Shown: positions 32,075 through 43,005 of the stretch, one piece after another
How the letters are laid out: each line of letters begins with the position of its first letter
How positions within the stretch are numbered: the stretch's first letter is position 1
Source of the DNA: Phymorhynchus buccinoides
Lineage: Eukaryota; Mollusca; Gastropoda; Neogastropoda; Raphitomidae
Assembly (NCBI GenBank): GCA_017654935.2
Contig: CM065710.1
Location: 24,416,591 to 24,480,590 of the forward strand
Length of the DNA stretch: 64,000 bases
Direction of reading: 5' to 3'
Made by a program: the position numbers and the translations under genes
The notes under the pieces: model-generated
What the model was told of the DNA's origin: nothing
What the model saw: the letters and a program-made list of their open reading frames with translations, nothing else
Databases searched by the model: none

Positions 32075-32231
32075 CAGGGCCTGTATTCACGTTGAGATAG
32101 CATGAGACTTAGCATGATGCTAACTTAGAAGCTCTTCCAATGTCCTATAGGATTTAATAGGACTTTTGGAAGAGCTTCTAAGTTAGCATCATGCTAAGTC
32201 TCATGCTATCTCAACGTGAATACAGGCCCTG
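32075..32231. mobile_element. 157-bp palindromic MITE, copy 2
   Basis: Starts CAGGGCCTGTATTCACG and ends CGTGAATACAGGCCCTG. The arms are practically identical to those of 26959-27115. Confidence 0.85.
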
Positions 32232-32449
32232 ATAGATATTATGTGTAGAGAGAAAGTCTGATAGAAAAAGCAATGTCTAACAACAGGTCTTGGTGTTAGC
32301 TTAAGGCAGAATACCTCATAAGGCGTTGAGCGGTTAATGTCTCGTCAGCGACCCTTTGAATCATGGGATCAACACTTCCCGTTGGTTTAGCTCCCTTTGC
32401 TGATGATAAGTTCCTTGTTGCAAACTTGACTTTGCGGTCATTGGTTAAC

Positions 32450-32850
32450 TCGTTCAAGTCGTTCCGGCCATATATGTCCGGAATTAATAGATAGCTGTCA
32501 GTTTGATGCATTTGCTTCAAGGGAAGTAGATATGTGTGCACACCATACCTTGGTCACTTCTAAACTCGCTTCGCTCCCTCAGATCACAATTTTGCCTCTG
32601 ACTTTGCTTTTGTAGCGGTTTGTTGTGGGGTAACCAATCAGTGTAGAGAGTTTTTTATATATAAAGTATATATATATATATATATATAAAAAGACTGATT
32701 TACCACTTCCCTATGTCTAAACCTGAAGTAAAAACCATATAATCTTCTTTCATTTCTCCTTTTGTTTATGTATGTTTTGTTTGTGTGTATGGCTGGAGTG
32801 ATTTGTGAGGTTTTTTAAACAATTCAAAATCGTTGCGATGCGATTGAGTT
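32450..32850 (-). repeat. dispersed repeat, inverse copy of 9061-9440
   Basis: CATATATGTCCGGAATTAAT, CTTCAAGGGAAGTAGATATG, ACCACTTCCCTATGTC and GGCTGGAGTGATTTGTGAGG are the reverse complement of landmarks at 9061-9440. A (TA)n insertion at about 32665-32688 is specific to this copy. Confidence 0.6.
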
Positions 32851-33059
32851 AAATATTGATTGTGAGTGTAACATTGGCCACATACTTTCACCGACCTTTT
32901 TATACATTTATTATTTCTGTGTGTGTAAAACATTGGAGGCATATACTTCAATCATTTTGTCATACTGTTTTTCGATGTGCCTGGAGACATTTCTATATAC
33001 ATTGTACTATAGTTTTGTTATATTTATTATTGATCAGCAGTGATGCACTGAGCAACACA

Positions 33060-33292
33060 AAGCTATTGGCTGCTGCAAAGAACACCTTTTGCAAGAGTGA
33101 ATGCCCTTGGTGGGTGGGGGAAGATGGTTGAGCACTGACCAAACAAGGGCATAACTCTCACCAATAACCCTATTTGAGGCCACTAAATGGCTGCCTTTCG
33201 CAAGAGTGAATTCCCTTGTCAGCACTGACCAACAAGGGCTTCACTCTCACTGTCAAGGGCATTAATAACCCTAGTTGCAGAGGCCAATAGCT
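33060..33292. mobile_element. TIR element, GCTATTGGCC(T)CTGCAA family
   Basis: Left AGCTATTGGCTGCTGCAAAG, right TTGCAGAGGCCAATAGCT. The interior has CACTCTCACTGTCAAGGGC and inverted CACTCTTGCGAAAGGCAGCC text, shared with 15215-15760 and the window edge. Confidence 0.6.
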
Positions 33293-33530
33293 TGAAGTCA
33301 AAATGGACTATCTTTAGATAGTCCTTTGATGTATTATTTGATTTATTACAAAAACTAATAACTTATCAAACAATGACTGCAGAATATATAAAAAGGGGTT
33401 TTGCTTTTTATACTTCAGCAGTCTTTTTTTTGGTACAAAATATTAGTTTTCACAATCAGTTCAATAATATGTCAATGGACTATGATCTAATGATATATCT
33501 ATCTAAAGATAGTCCATTTTGACTCCAAGC
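33290..33530. mobile_element. MITE with about 30-bp inverted ends
   Basis: Left GCTTGAAGTCAAAATGGAC, right GTCCATTTTGACTCCAAGC. Both continue inward as TATCTTTAGATAG, itself self-complementary. AT-rich interior, no coding sequence. It abuts the element to the left. Confidence 0.7.
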
Positions 33531-33842
33531 CATCCTGTCCTGAAACAAGGAAATGAACAGGACAAAATATCCTGACTTGCAGAGATCAATCTAGGACAGT
33601 TTGCCAGTGATGAATTTCACTAAGACATTTGTCCTGACAGGGAAGGGACACAATAGGACATTTTCAGTTTTATTTGTCCCATTACCTGAACCTCGGGACA
33701 TCACTACATCGCTCTATCAGTGTTTAAAATATTGGGTGTCTATTTCTCTCACTTGATTGTAATGTATTCAATGTTTATCAACATCTGAACAGGGTGGAGG
33801 TTTGCATTGAGGTCACTGATTTTGTTGTACGTGTGTTGATGA

Positions 33843-33991
33843 TACAGTGGGACCTCCCTTATAAGACTCCCTCCCACATAAGACCTGCTTCTCTGAGACA
33901 TTGCCCTTCTTTGTAAGTATTAAAATGACCTCCCTTATAAGACCTCATTTTGGATGATTTTTGAAGGTCATATAAGGGAGGTCCAACTGTA
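33843..33991. mobile_element. Tigger-like MITE, copy in a duplicated block
   Basis: TACAGTGGGACCTCCCTTAT to GGGAGGTCCAACTGTA. It and the 200 bp to its right are repeated at 34584-34950. Confidence 0.72.
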
Positions 33992-34186
33992 CTTGTAAAA
34001 AGTACTTTGAAAAGGTGATGATGATTTGAGAGATGTGCATTTTTTAAGGGAATGTATACAGGAAAAGCAGTGTGTGTGGTGGAGGTTGGGTGGTGGAGAA
34101 CGTTCTTTTGTATGCTGTTATTATGCCGATAATCGGATACTGCAATTCAATACAAAAGTCGACGCAATTTTACAACAGCAGCAACA

Positions 34187-34583
34187 TATCGTCGGTAAAA
34201 TTCAAAAACCTTATATCTATTTTTTTTGGGGGGGTTGAGTTTGATACATAGTCAGCAAATTTTTCCCCTCCACCTTCCACCAAAAGCTCGTGTCTCTAAC
34301 GACTTTCTATCTGGGGTAAATGAGGCTGTGTAAATGGAAGAAAAACTCGTAAGTCCCAAATTCAGATCTAGTTAAGGACAAAAACCTTGTATCTTTGTTC
34401 TTTTCAAGTCTAAAAAAAACCCCATTCAAGTAATTTTAACAAAATGCAGGACTAAACTCGCAATGCCTTGAACAACATATTCATCATAGTTAATCAATCG
34501 TGGTCAACGCGGTTAATTTTTAAAAAAAATTCTCAAAACTACCAAAATTAAGATACAAGGTTTTTGAATTTCACGATGATATA
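34187..34583. mobile_element. TIR element separating two duplicated blocks
   Basis: Left ATCGTCGGTAAAATTCAAAA then ACCTTATATCT; right AGATACAAGG then TTTTTGAATTTCACGATGAT, inverted with minor differences. AT-rich interior including a repeated AAAAACCTTGTATCT word. No coding capacity. Confidence 0.55.
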
Positions 34584-34758
34584 TACAGTGGAACCTCCCT
34601 TTTAAGACCTCCCATTATAAGACTGTCCCACATAAGACCTGCTTCTCTGAGACATTGCCCTTTGTAAGTATTAACATTACCTCCATTATAAGACCCCTCC
34701 TTTATAAGACCTCATTTTGGATGAGTTTTGAAGGTCTTATAAGGGAGATTCCACTGTA
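34584..34758. mobile_element. Tigger-like MITE, second duplicated copy
   Basis: TATACAGTGGAACCTCCCTT to GGGAGATTCCACTGTA. It is followed by ACTTGTAAAAAGTACTTTG, exactly as at 33991. Confidence 0.75.
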
Positions 34759-35264
34759 CTTGTAAAAAGTACTTTGAAAAGGTGATGATTTGAGAGATGT
34801 GCATTTTTAAAGGGAATGTATTCAGGAAAAGCAGTGTGTGTGGTGGAGGTTCGGTGGTGGAGAACGTTCTTTTGTATGCTGTTATTATGCTGATGATCGG
34901 ATACTGCAATTTAAAAAATGTCGAGGCAGTTTTACAACAGCAGCAACATATTACATACAGGTGTGGGTTTTTTAACGGTCTGTGCCCATTCTTTAGTGAT
35001 ACCGGTAATTGTTTAAAAGATTGTTTTCAGCTCTTCTCGCACCATGGGCGAATACATCCGCCCTCGACATCACTCTACACTCCCACCAAATGCAAAGACA
35101 TTCACTGCCAAGCACCCTGCTGTTTGTCTACTTTAAGAGCTTATGTCACTGTTTTCTTCCGAAGCAAAGCATGCGTTCTCGGAAAAAATAGTTACTCCCC
35201 TCTTGTTGGTTGAGATGCAACGGACAACAAAGAACATCCCCCAAAATACATGGCGCTTGAAGAG

Positions 35265-35510
35265 TTAACCCTTTCATCGCCACTGCCGCCTCTTGGCACC
35301 ACAATGATTCGACACCCATGTCACTGAAAAGGCATCAAACGAGGGTCTGTTATCCAATTACCCTATGTTCATAATTTGTGAGGTAAGGATAGGCCCTATG
35401 TTATGTGTGTCACAGAGGAATCCTCAGTATTGCAGACAAAATCTATTCTGTACCCGGGTAAGTTTCATGGAAAGTTTTGGCCGAAAAATGTCTGGCGTTG
35501 AAAGGGTTAA
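35265..35510. mobile_element. TTAA-flanked piggyBac-like MITE, copy 1
   Basis: TTAACCCTTTCATCGCCACT at the left and GGCGTTGAAAGGGTTAA at the right. The interior has GGCATCAAACGAGGGTCTG, TGTTATCCAATTACCC and GTCACAGAGGAATCC. The TTAA target duplication and C/G-rich TIR match piggyBac-type non-autonomous elements. About 245 bp, no transposase. Confidence 0.75.
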
Positions 35511-35547
35511 AGCATGGAAGGGTCTTTTAATCAATTAATGGATTGAA

Positions 35548-35714
35548 TTAACCTCTTCGCTGCCGCCTACTATTTTGCGCATGCACCGCCGCTTTGCCAC
35601 GCGATTTTTGAACGCGGCAATATCGCTACTTAGCGACGACATATATGCGTCGGTGGCAAGTACTGAAGCGCTATAGAGGACGTATATATACGTCATCGGC
35701 AGCGAAGAGGTTAA
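35548..35714. mobile_element. TTAA-flanked MITE, TTAACCTCTTCGCTGCCG family
   Basis: TTAACCTCTTCGCTGCCG and its inverse CGGCAGCGAAGAGGTTAA bound 167 bp. The interior is GC-rich with ATATATGCGTCGG and its inverse-like ATATATACGTCATCGG. A different family from 35265 but the same TTAA preference. Confidence 0.72.
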
Positions 35715-36349
35715 TATAACGTCGAGCTGCTTGTTTTACTTGGCGTGAAGAAGCTAATGATGGTAGTAAAGCCTTGTTTGGAGTAGCTAGTTGTGTAGAC
35801 ATTATATTAATTTTGAGCTTAACTCACTCAGGACGAATGAGCCAAATCCGGCTCATGGCTCGCACAACCGTTTAGGACGATTGAGCCTGATCTGGCTCAT
35901 GAGAGTTTTCAAGGTTTTGATTTCTGGCGTGCAACCAGTTTTCAAGAGCGACGTCAGTTTGCTTTGACCTTGCTTCTCTTGAAATCATCCAATGATTGCA
36001 GACTTTACATTCAGGTTTGGCTGTAGATGGGGGGTTAAAAGATCGGAATGTGACATTTTCCTTTTTTCTGTGTGTTAGCCATTTCCGTTAATACGAAGCA
36101 AACTACGAAGGTATATATAATCTGATATATATCGACCATTTAGTGCATGGTGTTGCTAATCTTGTCTGAAAATATTGATGCCTAACTCTTCATAACTTGG
36201 TTTGGGTGATTGTTTAACGAACCTAGTCAAATGCCCAGTCCCCACAGAACAAGGGGAAATAATAATTTGGTCAGTCCCGAGTGAGTAAAAAAAATATTGA
36301 ATTTTAAAACCTTTTTTTTTAAGCGAATGGTTTTTTTCATGCGTAATGC

Positions 36350-36614
36350 ATGGATGCACCTTTTCCTGGTATACCAGGATTTCCTGGTTTTTTAATTTTA
36401 CCAGAAAAGGAAGTTCCTTTTTTTCAAATTTGTCAAACAAGATCTTTGTGTGTCTACTGTATTTTTCAAGCACTTTAAAATAAGAAATTGTATAAATTGT
36501 GGAAAAGGCAAACTAAAATACCTTCATAAATCAATTTTTTCTTCAGTTGCAGGGGGACATTACCCCTGGACCCCGGCCTTTCAGGGTTTTTTATGTTGTG
36601 TCGTTGCACCCATG
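36350..36614. repeat. TIR element, CATGGGTGCAAC family
   Basis: Left GCATGGATGCACCTTTTCC, right TCGTTGCACCCATGTG. The interior matches 19597-19869 (TTTCCTGGTATACCAGG, CATTACCCCTGGACCCCGG). Confidence 0.6.
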
Positions 36615-36679
36615 TGTAGGTGAAAGGGTGGGAGTACAACAAAAAACCCAGCTTCAGTCCGCAAACTCTTTGTATATTC

Positions 36680-36972
36680 AGACCTCCCGTGGGGATACCG
36701 GGGAGTTTTGTATAAATAGTTCCCCACCTTCTGGAAGTTCTGTGCTTGTAACTTCTAATCTGTCACTGACTCTGCCTTTTCCCTTTGCTTACTGTCATCT
36801 ACTACTATCTGCCTTTACGGTCCATTCTCCTGCCTTTTTTCACGAAATGCTTTCAAAAAAGATTTCCTCCAGCCTCCTGGGCCTAATTCTTTCTTAGTTA
36901 GGTGCATAACGGCAGCATGACACATCTGCGCTCATATTTGACAGGAAACTGTCTGAGTGATCGAAGAAGAAA
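36680..36972 (+). mobile_element. SINE-like element with (GAA)n tail, copy 3
   Basis: CTCCCGTGGGGATACCGGGG at the start and CTGTCTGAGTGATCGAAGAAG at the end; same body as 5484. Confidence 0.7.
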
Positions 36973-37079
36973 AATTCAGGCTTTTGGGTATAGCTAAGAA
37001 GTTCGAGTTACTTGATCGAGCGGGACATGAATTTGTTGTCCAGCTCACCAAGTTTCTTTGCACTAATTATACTGTATGG

Positions 37080-37695
37080 CTCTTTCTTTGATGTTTGTGT
37101 GTGTGTAAAAGACGTTACTTTATTCAGCAAGAACATACATCATCAGCCTCTTGCTCAGCAGCCACGAAGCGGGAGCTGTTGAATGTGTCCAGGGGAATTT
37201 GTTTGTTCCCGACTATCTACGTTACCACAATAGCGTTTGAATGGATGGACCTTAACATTTTGCATAATAGGTAGTTAGGATATCTAGGCCAAGTTCAAAG
37301 ATCAAGGTCAGGGTCACTGGAGCTGAAAATGCTGCTGCGCGGCTGGTAATCTAGCGTTTTCACGCTCGTTTTTTAATTTTTGTATAACTTTTTTTAGAAG
37401 TTAATAATTTTTAAAAGATATTTATTAAGAACATATTTCTGCCTCTTTTGTTCTAGTCTGATTTTTTAAAATTATTTGATGTATTAATTTATTTATAGAA
37501 TATGTTGCGCTGACTGTAATCAAATCAGTTAATCTACGCCAAACCAATTTATAGCCCGATATGTATTTCGTTTGTCATCTTTCACTTTTTTTAAATTTAT
37601 AGACTGCATCCTAAAATTATAATCGTTGGTCGCTGTTAATGATTGCGTAATACATTTAATCATTTATCACACTGTGGTTTGTATGGCTGTCTATA
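37080..37695. other. intergenic, no gene seen
   Basis: Includes a short GT tract near 37095-37107 and a long AT-rich region. No conserved open frame, TIR or SINE signature found. Confidence 0.45.
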
Positions 37696-37699
37696 AAGG

Positions 37700-38265
37700 G
37701 CCACCCACACTGCGTATGATTCGATGCCAATATGATCCGATTGTGAAATTCTACTGTCTAAATGAATCTGATGAAATCCTAAGTACTAGATATGATCACT
37801 ACATTTGTACACGAATCTGATGAAATATCTGTGTTTTTGTATCAGACATTTTTACGATTCGTGTATTGGGATCAACTTGAGTATAGCGAGCGAAAACAGA
37901 TTTATTCTTAGACGGAAGCAAAGACTGTACAGGGGAAGACAAACATCCGGTCTCTTTTCCCCCCCGAGTAGTGAGGACAGAAACACTGGTTATGTCCCTT
38001 TGAAACGTGACACATTTTACACATCGATAGGCCAGTTGAATTCTCCGTTCAAGTTCCAGTCCGAGTTTTTGGATAGCCTCCACTGTTAATAGTGTACACG
38101 TCCGCACTAACGATAACTCTATCAGCCCGGTTCGCCGAGCTTTGAAGTAATCCATCTTACCCCTTTTAGAATATCTTTGACGGAAGTATTTCACGTGAAT
38201 CATGACTTGCAGACATCGTCACAATCGGATCGTATTGGCATCGAACTGTATGCAGTGTGGCTAGC
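37700..38265. mobile_element. TIR element, about 0.57 kb, CCACACTGC ends
   Basis: Left CCCACACTGCGTATGATTCG then ATGCCAATATGATCCGATTG; right CAATCGGATCGTATTGGCAT then CGAACTGTATGCAGTGTGG. The TIRs are about 50 bp. The 134-residue minus frame inside has no recognised domain. A short relative lies at 26576. Confidence 0.68.
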
Positions 38266-38402
38266 CATTTAAGTTTCACCACCTTTCTGCTCAGCTCATT
38301 GTAAATTTCATCACTTTTTTTAAAATTTTTTTCTTTCGTTATAATGTTGCTGAATTTATCAGGAATGACAGTTGTGGAGAAAAAAACACCTGTTGGGGGT
38401 GG

Positions 38403-38526
38403 GGGGGAGGTTTCAGTATTTTATGCCAATTTCAAAGCTCCCAATATTTGTGATGGTGGTGGTGGTGGTGGGGGAGGTTTCAGTATTTTAGGCCAATTTC
38501 AAAGCTCCCAATATTTGTGATGGTGC
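38403..38526. repeat. tandem duplication of a 75-bp unit
   Basis: GGTTTCAGTATTTTA(T/G)GCCAATTTCAAAGC appears twice, followed each time by AATATTTGTGATGGTG. The first copy carries a (GGT)n extension. Confidence 0.75.
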
Positions 38527-38887
38527 ATGGGAAAAACCCCACATAAGTCGCTCAGAATGTTTTGAGCAAAAGCCAAAAATAGTCAACAACCCCAAAATAC
38601 TAATTTTCTATTTAGGGCATATGTATGTCTATTGTTTTTTGTTCTACCAGCCTCCACATCATGGAAAACAATTTTGAATGATTTCGGTTTATTTGGTTCT
38701 TTTCTAAGTCGTCTATAAAAACAAAGAAGCAACATTTTATCTTTGATGCCCGATTTCTGCAAATGGTCTATTTCGAATGCCAAACTTCAAATAATTATAA
38801 AATGAAAACTAGACAAGATAGCGCAATTCGGGTTTCTGTGGAATCTTTGCTTCACCATGAACAATTAAAATCAATTTATGCCAAAAT

Positions 38888-39090
38888 TCCTGTGTTTTTC
38901 TCATGCGCTGTCACATTTGTTAGGTAAAAATAGGGTAGGAATGTCAGTGTTTTTCTCATGCGCTGTCACATTTGTTAGGTAAAAAATAGGGTAGGAATAG
39001 ACATCTGCAACATTTTCTTACTGTGTTCCTATCAGAAGCAGGAAACTTTCCACTTACCAGTTGATGAATTAACAAAATACAGCTCCCCCC
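38888..39090. repeat. tandem and dispersed duplications (AAATAGGGTAGGAAT)
   Basis: TTTTTCTCATGCGCTGTCAC occurs twice in tandem about 56 bp apart. The segment AAATAGGGTAGGAATAGACA through GCAGGAAACTTTCCACTTAC is repeated at 39549-39830, where another element interrupts it. Confidence 0.65.
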
Positions 39091-39099
39091 GCGGGCTTC

Positions 39100-39545
39100 C
39101 ACCTTGTCGTGGTGGGGGGGGCTTTAAACTTAGAGTAGCCCCTCATCCCCATTTTTCATTCTCTCCATCCTCATTTACAATTTATGACATGCCAGGGTTT
39201 TTTGTTTTATTGTTCACTGGCTTTCATGCACATGTTGCCCATTCTGCAGTGCATATTTGCCTAATTATGGCCTTTTTTATTTTTTATTAGGATGTGCTTG
39301 TTATCCTTTTTTACTGATTTTTTTTTAACCTGGATCCGATAAATAGAGTAGAGTGGCTCATTTCCAGCACTGTGTGAAATTATGAGCTATAGGGTACAAT
39401 GATGAAGATGCCATGTCGTGAATTGTACTGTTTTTGCGTGTGTTTTTCCCAGGTTTTTTGGACGTTAAGAATCATTGATGTTTTGTTATACGTGATCGAA
39501 TGTTATGCGGTGACAGTCCTGAGATAACCATAGCTGTTTAACTAA
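39100..39545. other. intergenic, no gene seen
   Basis: AT-rich stretch with no repeat signature that I recognise. Confidence 0.4.
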
Positions 39546-39602
39546 CTTGCAAAAATAGGGTAGGAATAGATAACTGCAACATATTCTGTGTTTCTGTGAC
39601 AC

Positions 39603-39765
39603 GGGTGCATGTGGGGACCGAAGTGTTTGCCTGAACTTTCCATCATAACCCTTGATTTCATAAATGGTCAAATTAAGAGCACGAGAAGAGCCCTGTCTTC
39701 AGGCTGAACCAGCATCAAATTGCCTGAATTCAGGCTTCAGGCACACCCACATGCGCCCCTAGCCC
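39603..39765. mobile_element. TIR element, GGGTGCATG(C/T) family, copy 1
   Basis: Starts GGGTGCATGTGGGGACCG and contains TTTGCCTGAACTTTCC and TTCAGGCTTCAGGCACACCC, then ACATGCGCCCC. Other copies: 59875-60030 and 60731-61112. It lies within a copy of the 38989-39087 segment. Confidence 0.6.
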
Positions 39766-40141
39766 TGCTATGAGAAGCAGGTAACTTTCCACTTACCACT
39801 ATACCAGTTGAATTAACAGAATACAGCATACAGTGCAGCTACAGTGGAGTAGATCAATCTTTCACTATTTAAATATGACTTTTGGAGACATTTTGTCAGC
39901 ATTGTATTGGTTTCCTTTTGATCATTTTTTTTCCTGAATTTTAGAAAAACGAGGAAAATTGTATGCCTGTTATGAATTTCAATTCAATTTCATGGCTCAT
40001 GTCCAATTCATTATTCTTCAGCTCTCATCTGTGACCGTTATATATTCATCTTTTTTTTTTGTTGTATGCGACTGAGATGCATTCCAATAAAAACGGCTGT
40101 GTTTGGGTTTAGATGAGGGGTATCCATTGTACAGTGTGTGT

Positions 40142-40598
40142 CAGGGTTCCCAGGGCTTTCAGCTATCTCCAAGTAAGGACCTTGTAAGGATCTGTAGGCC
40201 TAAGGATAATGTCCATCTTTTAGCCAACGATCTTGAAAGGAACACTTTCCCAGCATTGTAAACAATGTCTAAGCAAAACGACACCTGGATAAAGAACGAG
40301 GTTTCAGTCCAATTTCTCTTGACAACTCGCGGTGCATCGTTCGTCTGCTAAGCGGTCAATTGAAACGGGAAAGTGGGGGAGGGCGGTAAGGTGAAGTAGG
40401 TGCTGAGCGACGTTTCTCAAGTGTAAAATCGCTGCTTCTGCCATCTATTTTGAGTATGGTCTTGCTGCTCAGGGCAGTTTTGGGCAGCTGTAAGGACTTG
40501 TAAGGACCTTGAAGCGAATGTAAGCACTTGTAAGGCCTTACTTGGAGATTTCAATTGGTCAAGACTTATAAGGACTGGTAAGGCCCCTATGAACCCTG
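40142..40598. mobile_element. hAT-like element with 8-bp target duplication
   Basis: CAGGGTTCCCAGGGC to CCCCTATGAACCCTG, flanked on both sides by GTGTGTGT (40134-40141 and 40599-40606). The CAGGG ends and 8-bp duplication fit the hAT superfamily. The interior contains repeated GTAAGGAC words but no transposase. A second copy lies at 47798-48282. Confidence 0.75.
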
Positions 40599-40764
40599 GT
40601 GTGTGTGTAGAAACAGCATGTATTTGCAACAAGTATAAAGTCATATTTACACTTGTCTTTCACCTTGGCATAAGGCTGTGTCAGACCAATTGACATAAGC
40701 GAGAACACCCAGGCTACATCAAAAAAATATGTTCTGCGTGGCAAGCTCCTAGCATAGCATCAGT

Positions 40765-40895
40765 CTCCAAAATCCCTCGAAGTCTTGAGTGTGGCTGCCC
40801 ACGTGGCGGGGTAATCAAACACGGTCACACACGTAATGTTCTCATCCTTAGCTGTTGGATTTGTACCATAGTGTTCAATAGCTGTTGGGATGATC
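40765..40895 (-). repeat. dispersed repeat, inverse copy of 7340-7500
   Basis: GTGGCTGCCCACGTGGCGGG, GGTCACACACGTAATGTTC and TTGTACCATAGTGTTCAA match 7340-7500 in reverse. Confidence 0.6.
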
Positions 40896-41370
40896 CATGG
40901 ACATAGCTGCCAACCTTGGAGAAATGAAATTCCTGACAAAAAGTACGGGGATCCGGTGGCCTTCAGCGGCCCTCGTTAGGATCCAGGAGCAACGCCCATG
41001 GTGGGGGGTGAGGGAAACGTCCCTGAAGCTGAAGGTTTTCTATCAAATGAAACTGCAAAACTTCACTCTTCGTGTTGTTTTTTGTAAACTACACTTTGAT
41101 AAACAAAGGTATCAAATTTGAATCAATATACTGTATATAAAAAGTCTATAAAGAGAGTTCTGAAAAATCCTACTTTTAAAGTTCAACTGGCTGCATGTTC
41201 AACTTTAAACTAAGAAAATGCATTACAAATCCTTCAGTACCCTATCCTTCCTTGGAAAAAGTCAAATTCTGGAAAATCAGAGTTTTCTGGATTTTCCTGA
41301 CAGACTTGAGAAATCTGGACATTCCTGAAAAATTCACGACATTTGGCAGCTATGCCTGGAGTCTGTAAGC

Positions 41371-41525
41371 CAGGGCCTGTATTCACGTTGAGATAGCATG
41401 AGACTTAGCATGATGCTAACTTAGAAGCTCTTCCAATGTCCTATAGGATTTAATAGGACTTTTGGAAGAGCTTCTAAGTTAGCATGATGCTAAGTCTTAT
41501 GCTATCTCAACGTGAATACAGGCCC
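41371..41525. mobile_element. 157-bp palindromic MITE, copy 3
   Basis: CAGGGCCTGTATTCACG to CGTGAATACAGGCCC. The last two bases of the right TIR are altered. The arms are otherwise intact. Confidence 0.82.
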
Positions 41526-41630
41526 AGGGTATGACAACAAGACCTATCTTGCCCTCCTTTCCCCACCTCCAACCACTCGTCTTTCCCCCCTGTCTGTGTC
41601 TTTCCCCCCTGTCTGCGTATGTACTGGCAC

Positions 41631-41655
41631 CCCCCCCCCCCCCCCCCCCCCCCCA
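41631..41655. repeat. poly-C run
   Basis: About 24 C, directly after GCACCC. The downstream CACATATGGGACATT (41710) is the motif shared with 23.9 kb. Confidence 0.85.
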
Positions 41656-41842
41656 TTATTGTTGAATTGAGAGAAAATGTGTTCAACGTACTCCCACCGG
41701 GAACAGGCACATATGGGACATTCATAAATGTACATCATTATAGTGGGACGATCCTGGAGGTACTGCAATACCAGGAAAGTTCCGTCTAGTATGTACAAGT
41801 ACATTTTGCAAAACCAGGTTAAATCATTGAATTGTCATCACC

Positions 41843-42146
41843 TGTAGGGGTACTGGGTTTTTTCGTACAAATAGTTCCCCATACCTTCTGGAAGTTCTGT
41901 GCTTGTAACTTCCTCTAATCTATGAGTATCACTCTTGTCTTTTCCCTTTGCTTACTGTCATCTACTATCTGCCTGAAAGTGAATGATCCATTCTCCTGGC
42001 TTTGTTCTAGAAACTCTTACAAAGATTTCCTCCAGGCGAAGACGGACACACTGGGCCTGACTATTTCTTAGTTAGGTGCTTAACAGCAGCATGACGCATC
42101 TGCACTCATATTTGACAGGAAATGGAGCGATCGACGAGAAGTATTC
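41843..42146 (+). mobile_element. SINE-like element with GA-rich tail, copy 4
   Basis: CACCTGTAGGGGTACTGGG (diverged 5' end) to GGAGCGATCGACGAGAAG. The body keeps TTACTGTCATCTACTATC and CATGACGCATCTGCACTC. Immediately followed by the CAGACCTG element. Confidence 0.62.
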
Positions 42147-42473
42147 CAGACCTGATTACCCTGAAATCGGGCTGTGTGTATTCGGAATCCAAAATAAGTG
42201 TATTTTTCACAAAATTGGAGTACTCCAATAGGAAAGTTTAAAAAACAGTGCAAACATGCATACATTTTGATAACTTATAGAAATACTATGTCAAAAGTGT
42301 CATCCATTATTTACAACAACACACACACACAGATTGCACCAGTTTCCTGAATCAGCCAATATACAGAAATGATTTTTTTTCTCTCACCATTTCACCATAT
42401 TTTCCCCCATGTATCATATTTTGGTCAGAACTGTGTACAAAATATAGTGAAATCTTATGGGTAAACAGGTCTG
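42147..42473. mobile_element. TIR element, CAGACCTG family, uninterrupted copy
   Basis: CAGACCTGATTACCCTGAAA to TATGGGTAAACAGGTCTG, about 330 bp, flanked by a direct GTATTC on each side. The interior contains a CA tract followed by GATTGCACCAGTTTCCTGA and CAGCCAATATACAG. It is the intact reference for the heavily interrupted copy at 55510-57657. No coding sequence. Confidence 0.78.
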
Positions 42474-42551
42474 GTATTCATAGTAGACCTGCAACAAGAT
42501 TTCAAATGCACCAGTACAGAACACACTGCACTGTTGGCCGTAATAACCAAG

Positions 42552-43000
42552 GGAGAAAGGTGGCAGAGTGGTTAAGACGTTCGCCTGCCAAATGTAACGC
42601 GTGACTGCAACGTGAGTGACCCGGATTCCAATCCCAGCCTCGCCCTTTCTTTCTAGTTTGACAGGAAAATCGAACTGAACGTCCAGTCCTTCGGATGGGG
42701 ACTTAAAGCTAGTCTGACCCGTGCGCTTTACGCACCGCGGCACATAAAAATCCCACAGCAGTTGAAAGTTGGTAAGAACAGGGAGAAATTCCTCTGTCTG
42801 GTACAGTGGAACCTCCCTTATAAGACCTCCCATTATAAGACTCCCTCCCATATAAGACCTACTTCTCTGAGACATTGCCTTTCTTTGTAAGTATCAAAAT
42901 TACCTCCCTTATAAGACCCCTCCCTAATAAGACTTCATTTTGGAGAATTTTTGAAGGTCATATAAGGGAGGTTCTGACCAAATCGATAGCTAGGTTTTTC
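42552..43000 (+). mobile_element. tRNA-derived SINE, interrupted by a Tigger-like MITE
   Basis: AGGTGGCAGAGTGGTTAAG resembles a tRNA A box (TGGCAGAGTGG). It is followed by a diverged B box near 42626 and a tail of CCTTCGGATGGGGACTTAAA, AAAATCCCACAGCAG and GGGAGAAATTCC. At 42802 the MITE interrupts, and SINE text resumes at 42976 (GACCAAATCGATAGCTAGG), as in the copy at 52818 (GGCCAAATTGATAGCTAA). Confidence 0.72.
42802..42975. mobile_element. Tigger-like MITE nested in the SINE
   Basis: TACAGTGGAACCTCCCTTAT at the left. The right end stops at GGGAGGTTC without the final CACTGTA, so the right TIR is truncated. Confidence 0.7.
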
Positions 43001-43005
43001 AAGTG

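Noticed and set aside
37799..38203. 134-residue minus frame inside the TIR element
   Set aside because: No recognisable domain; likely chance frame in a non-autonomous element.
42552..42640. tRNA gene
   Set aside because: A and B boxes are present or recognisable but the head is fused to a SINE body that recurs at 52818, and no complete clover-leaf can be closed.
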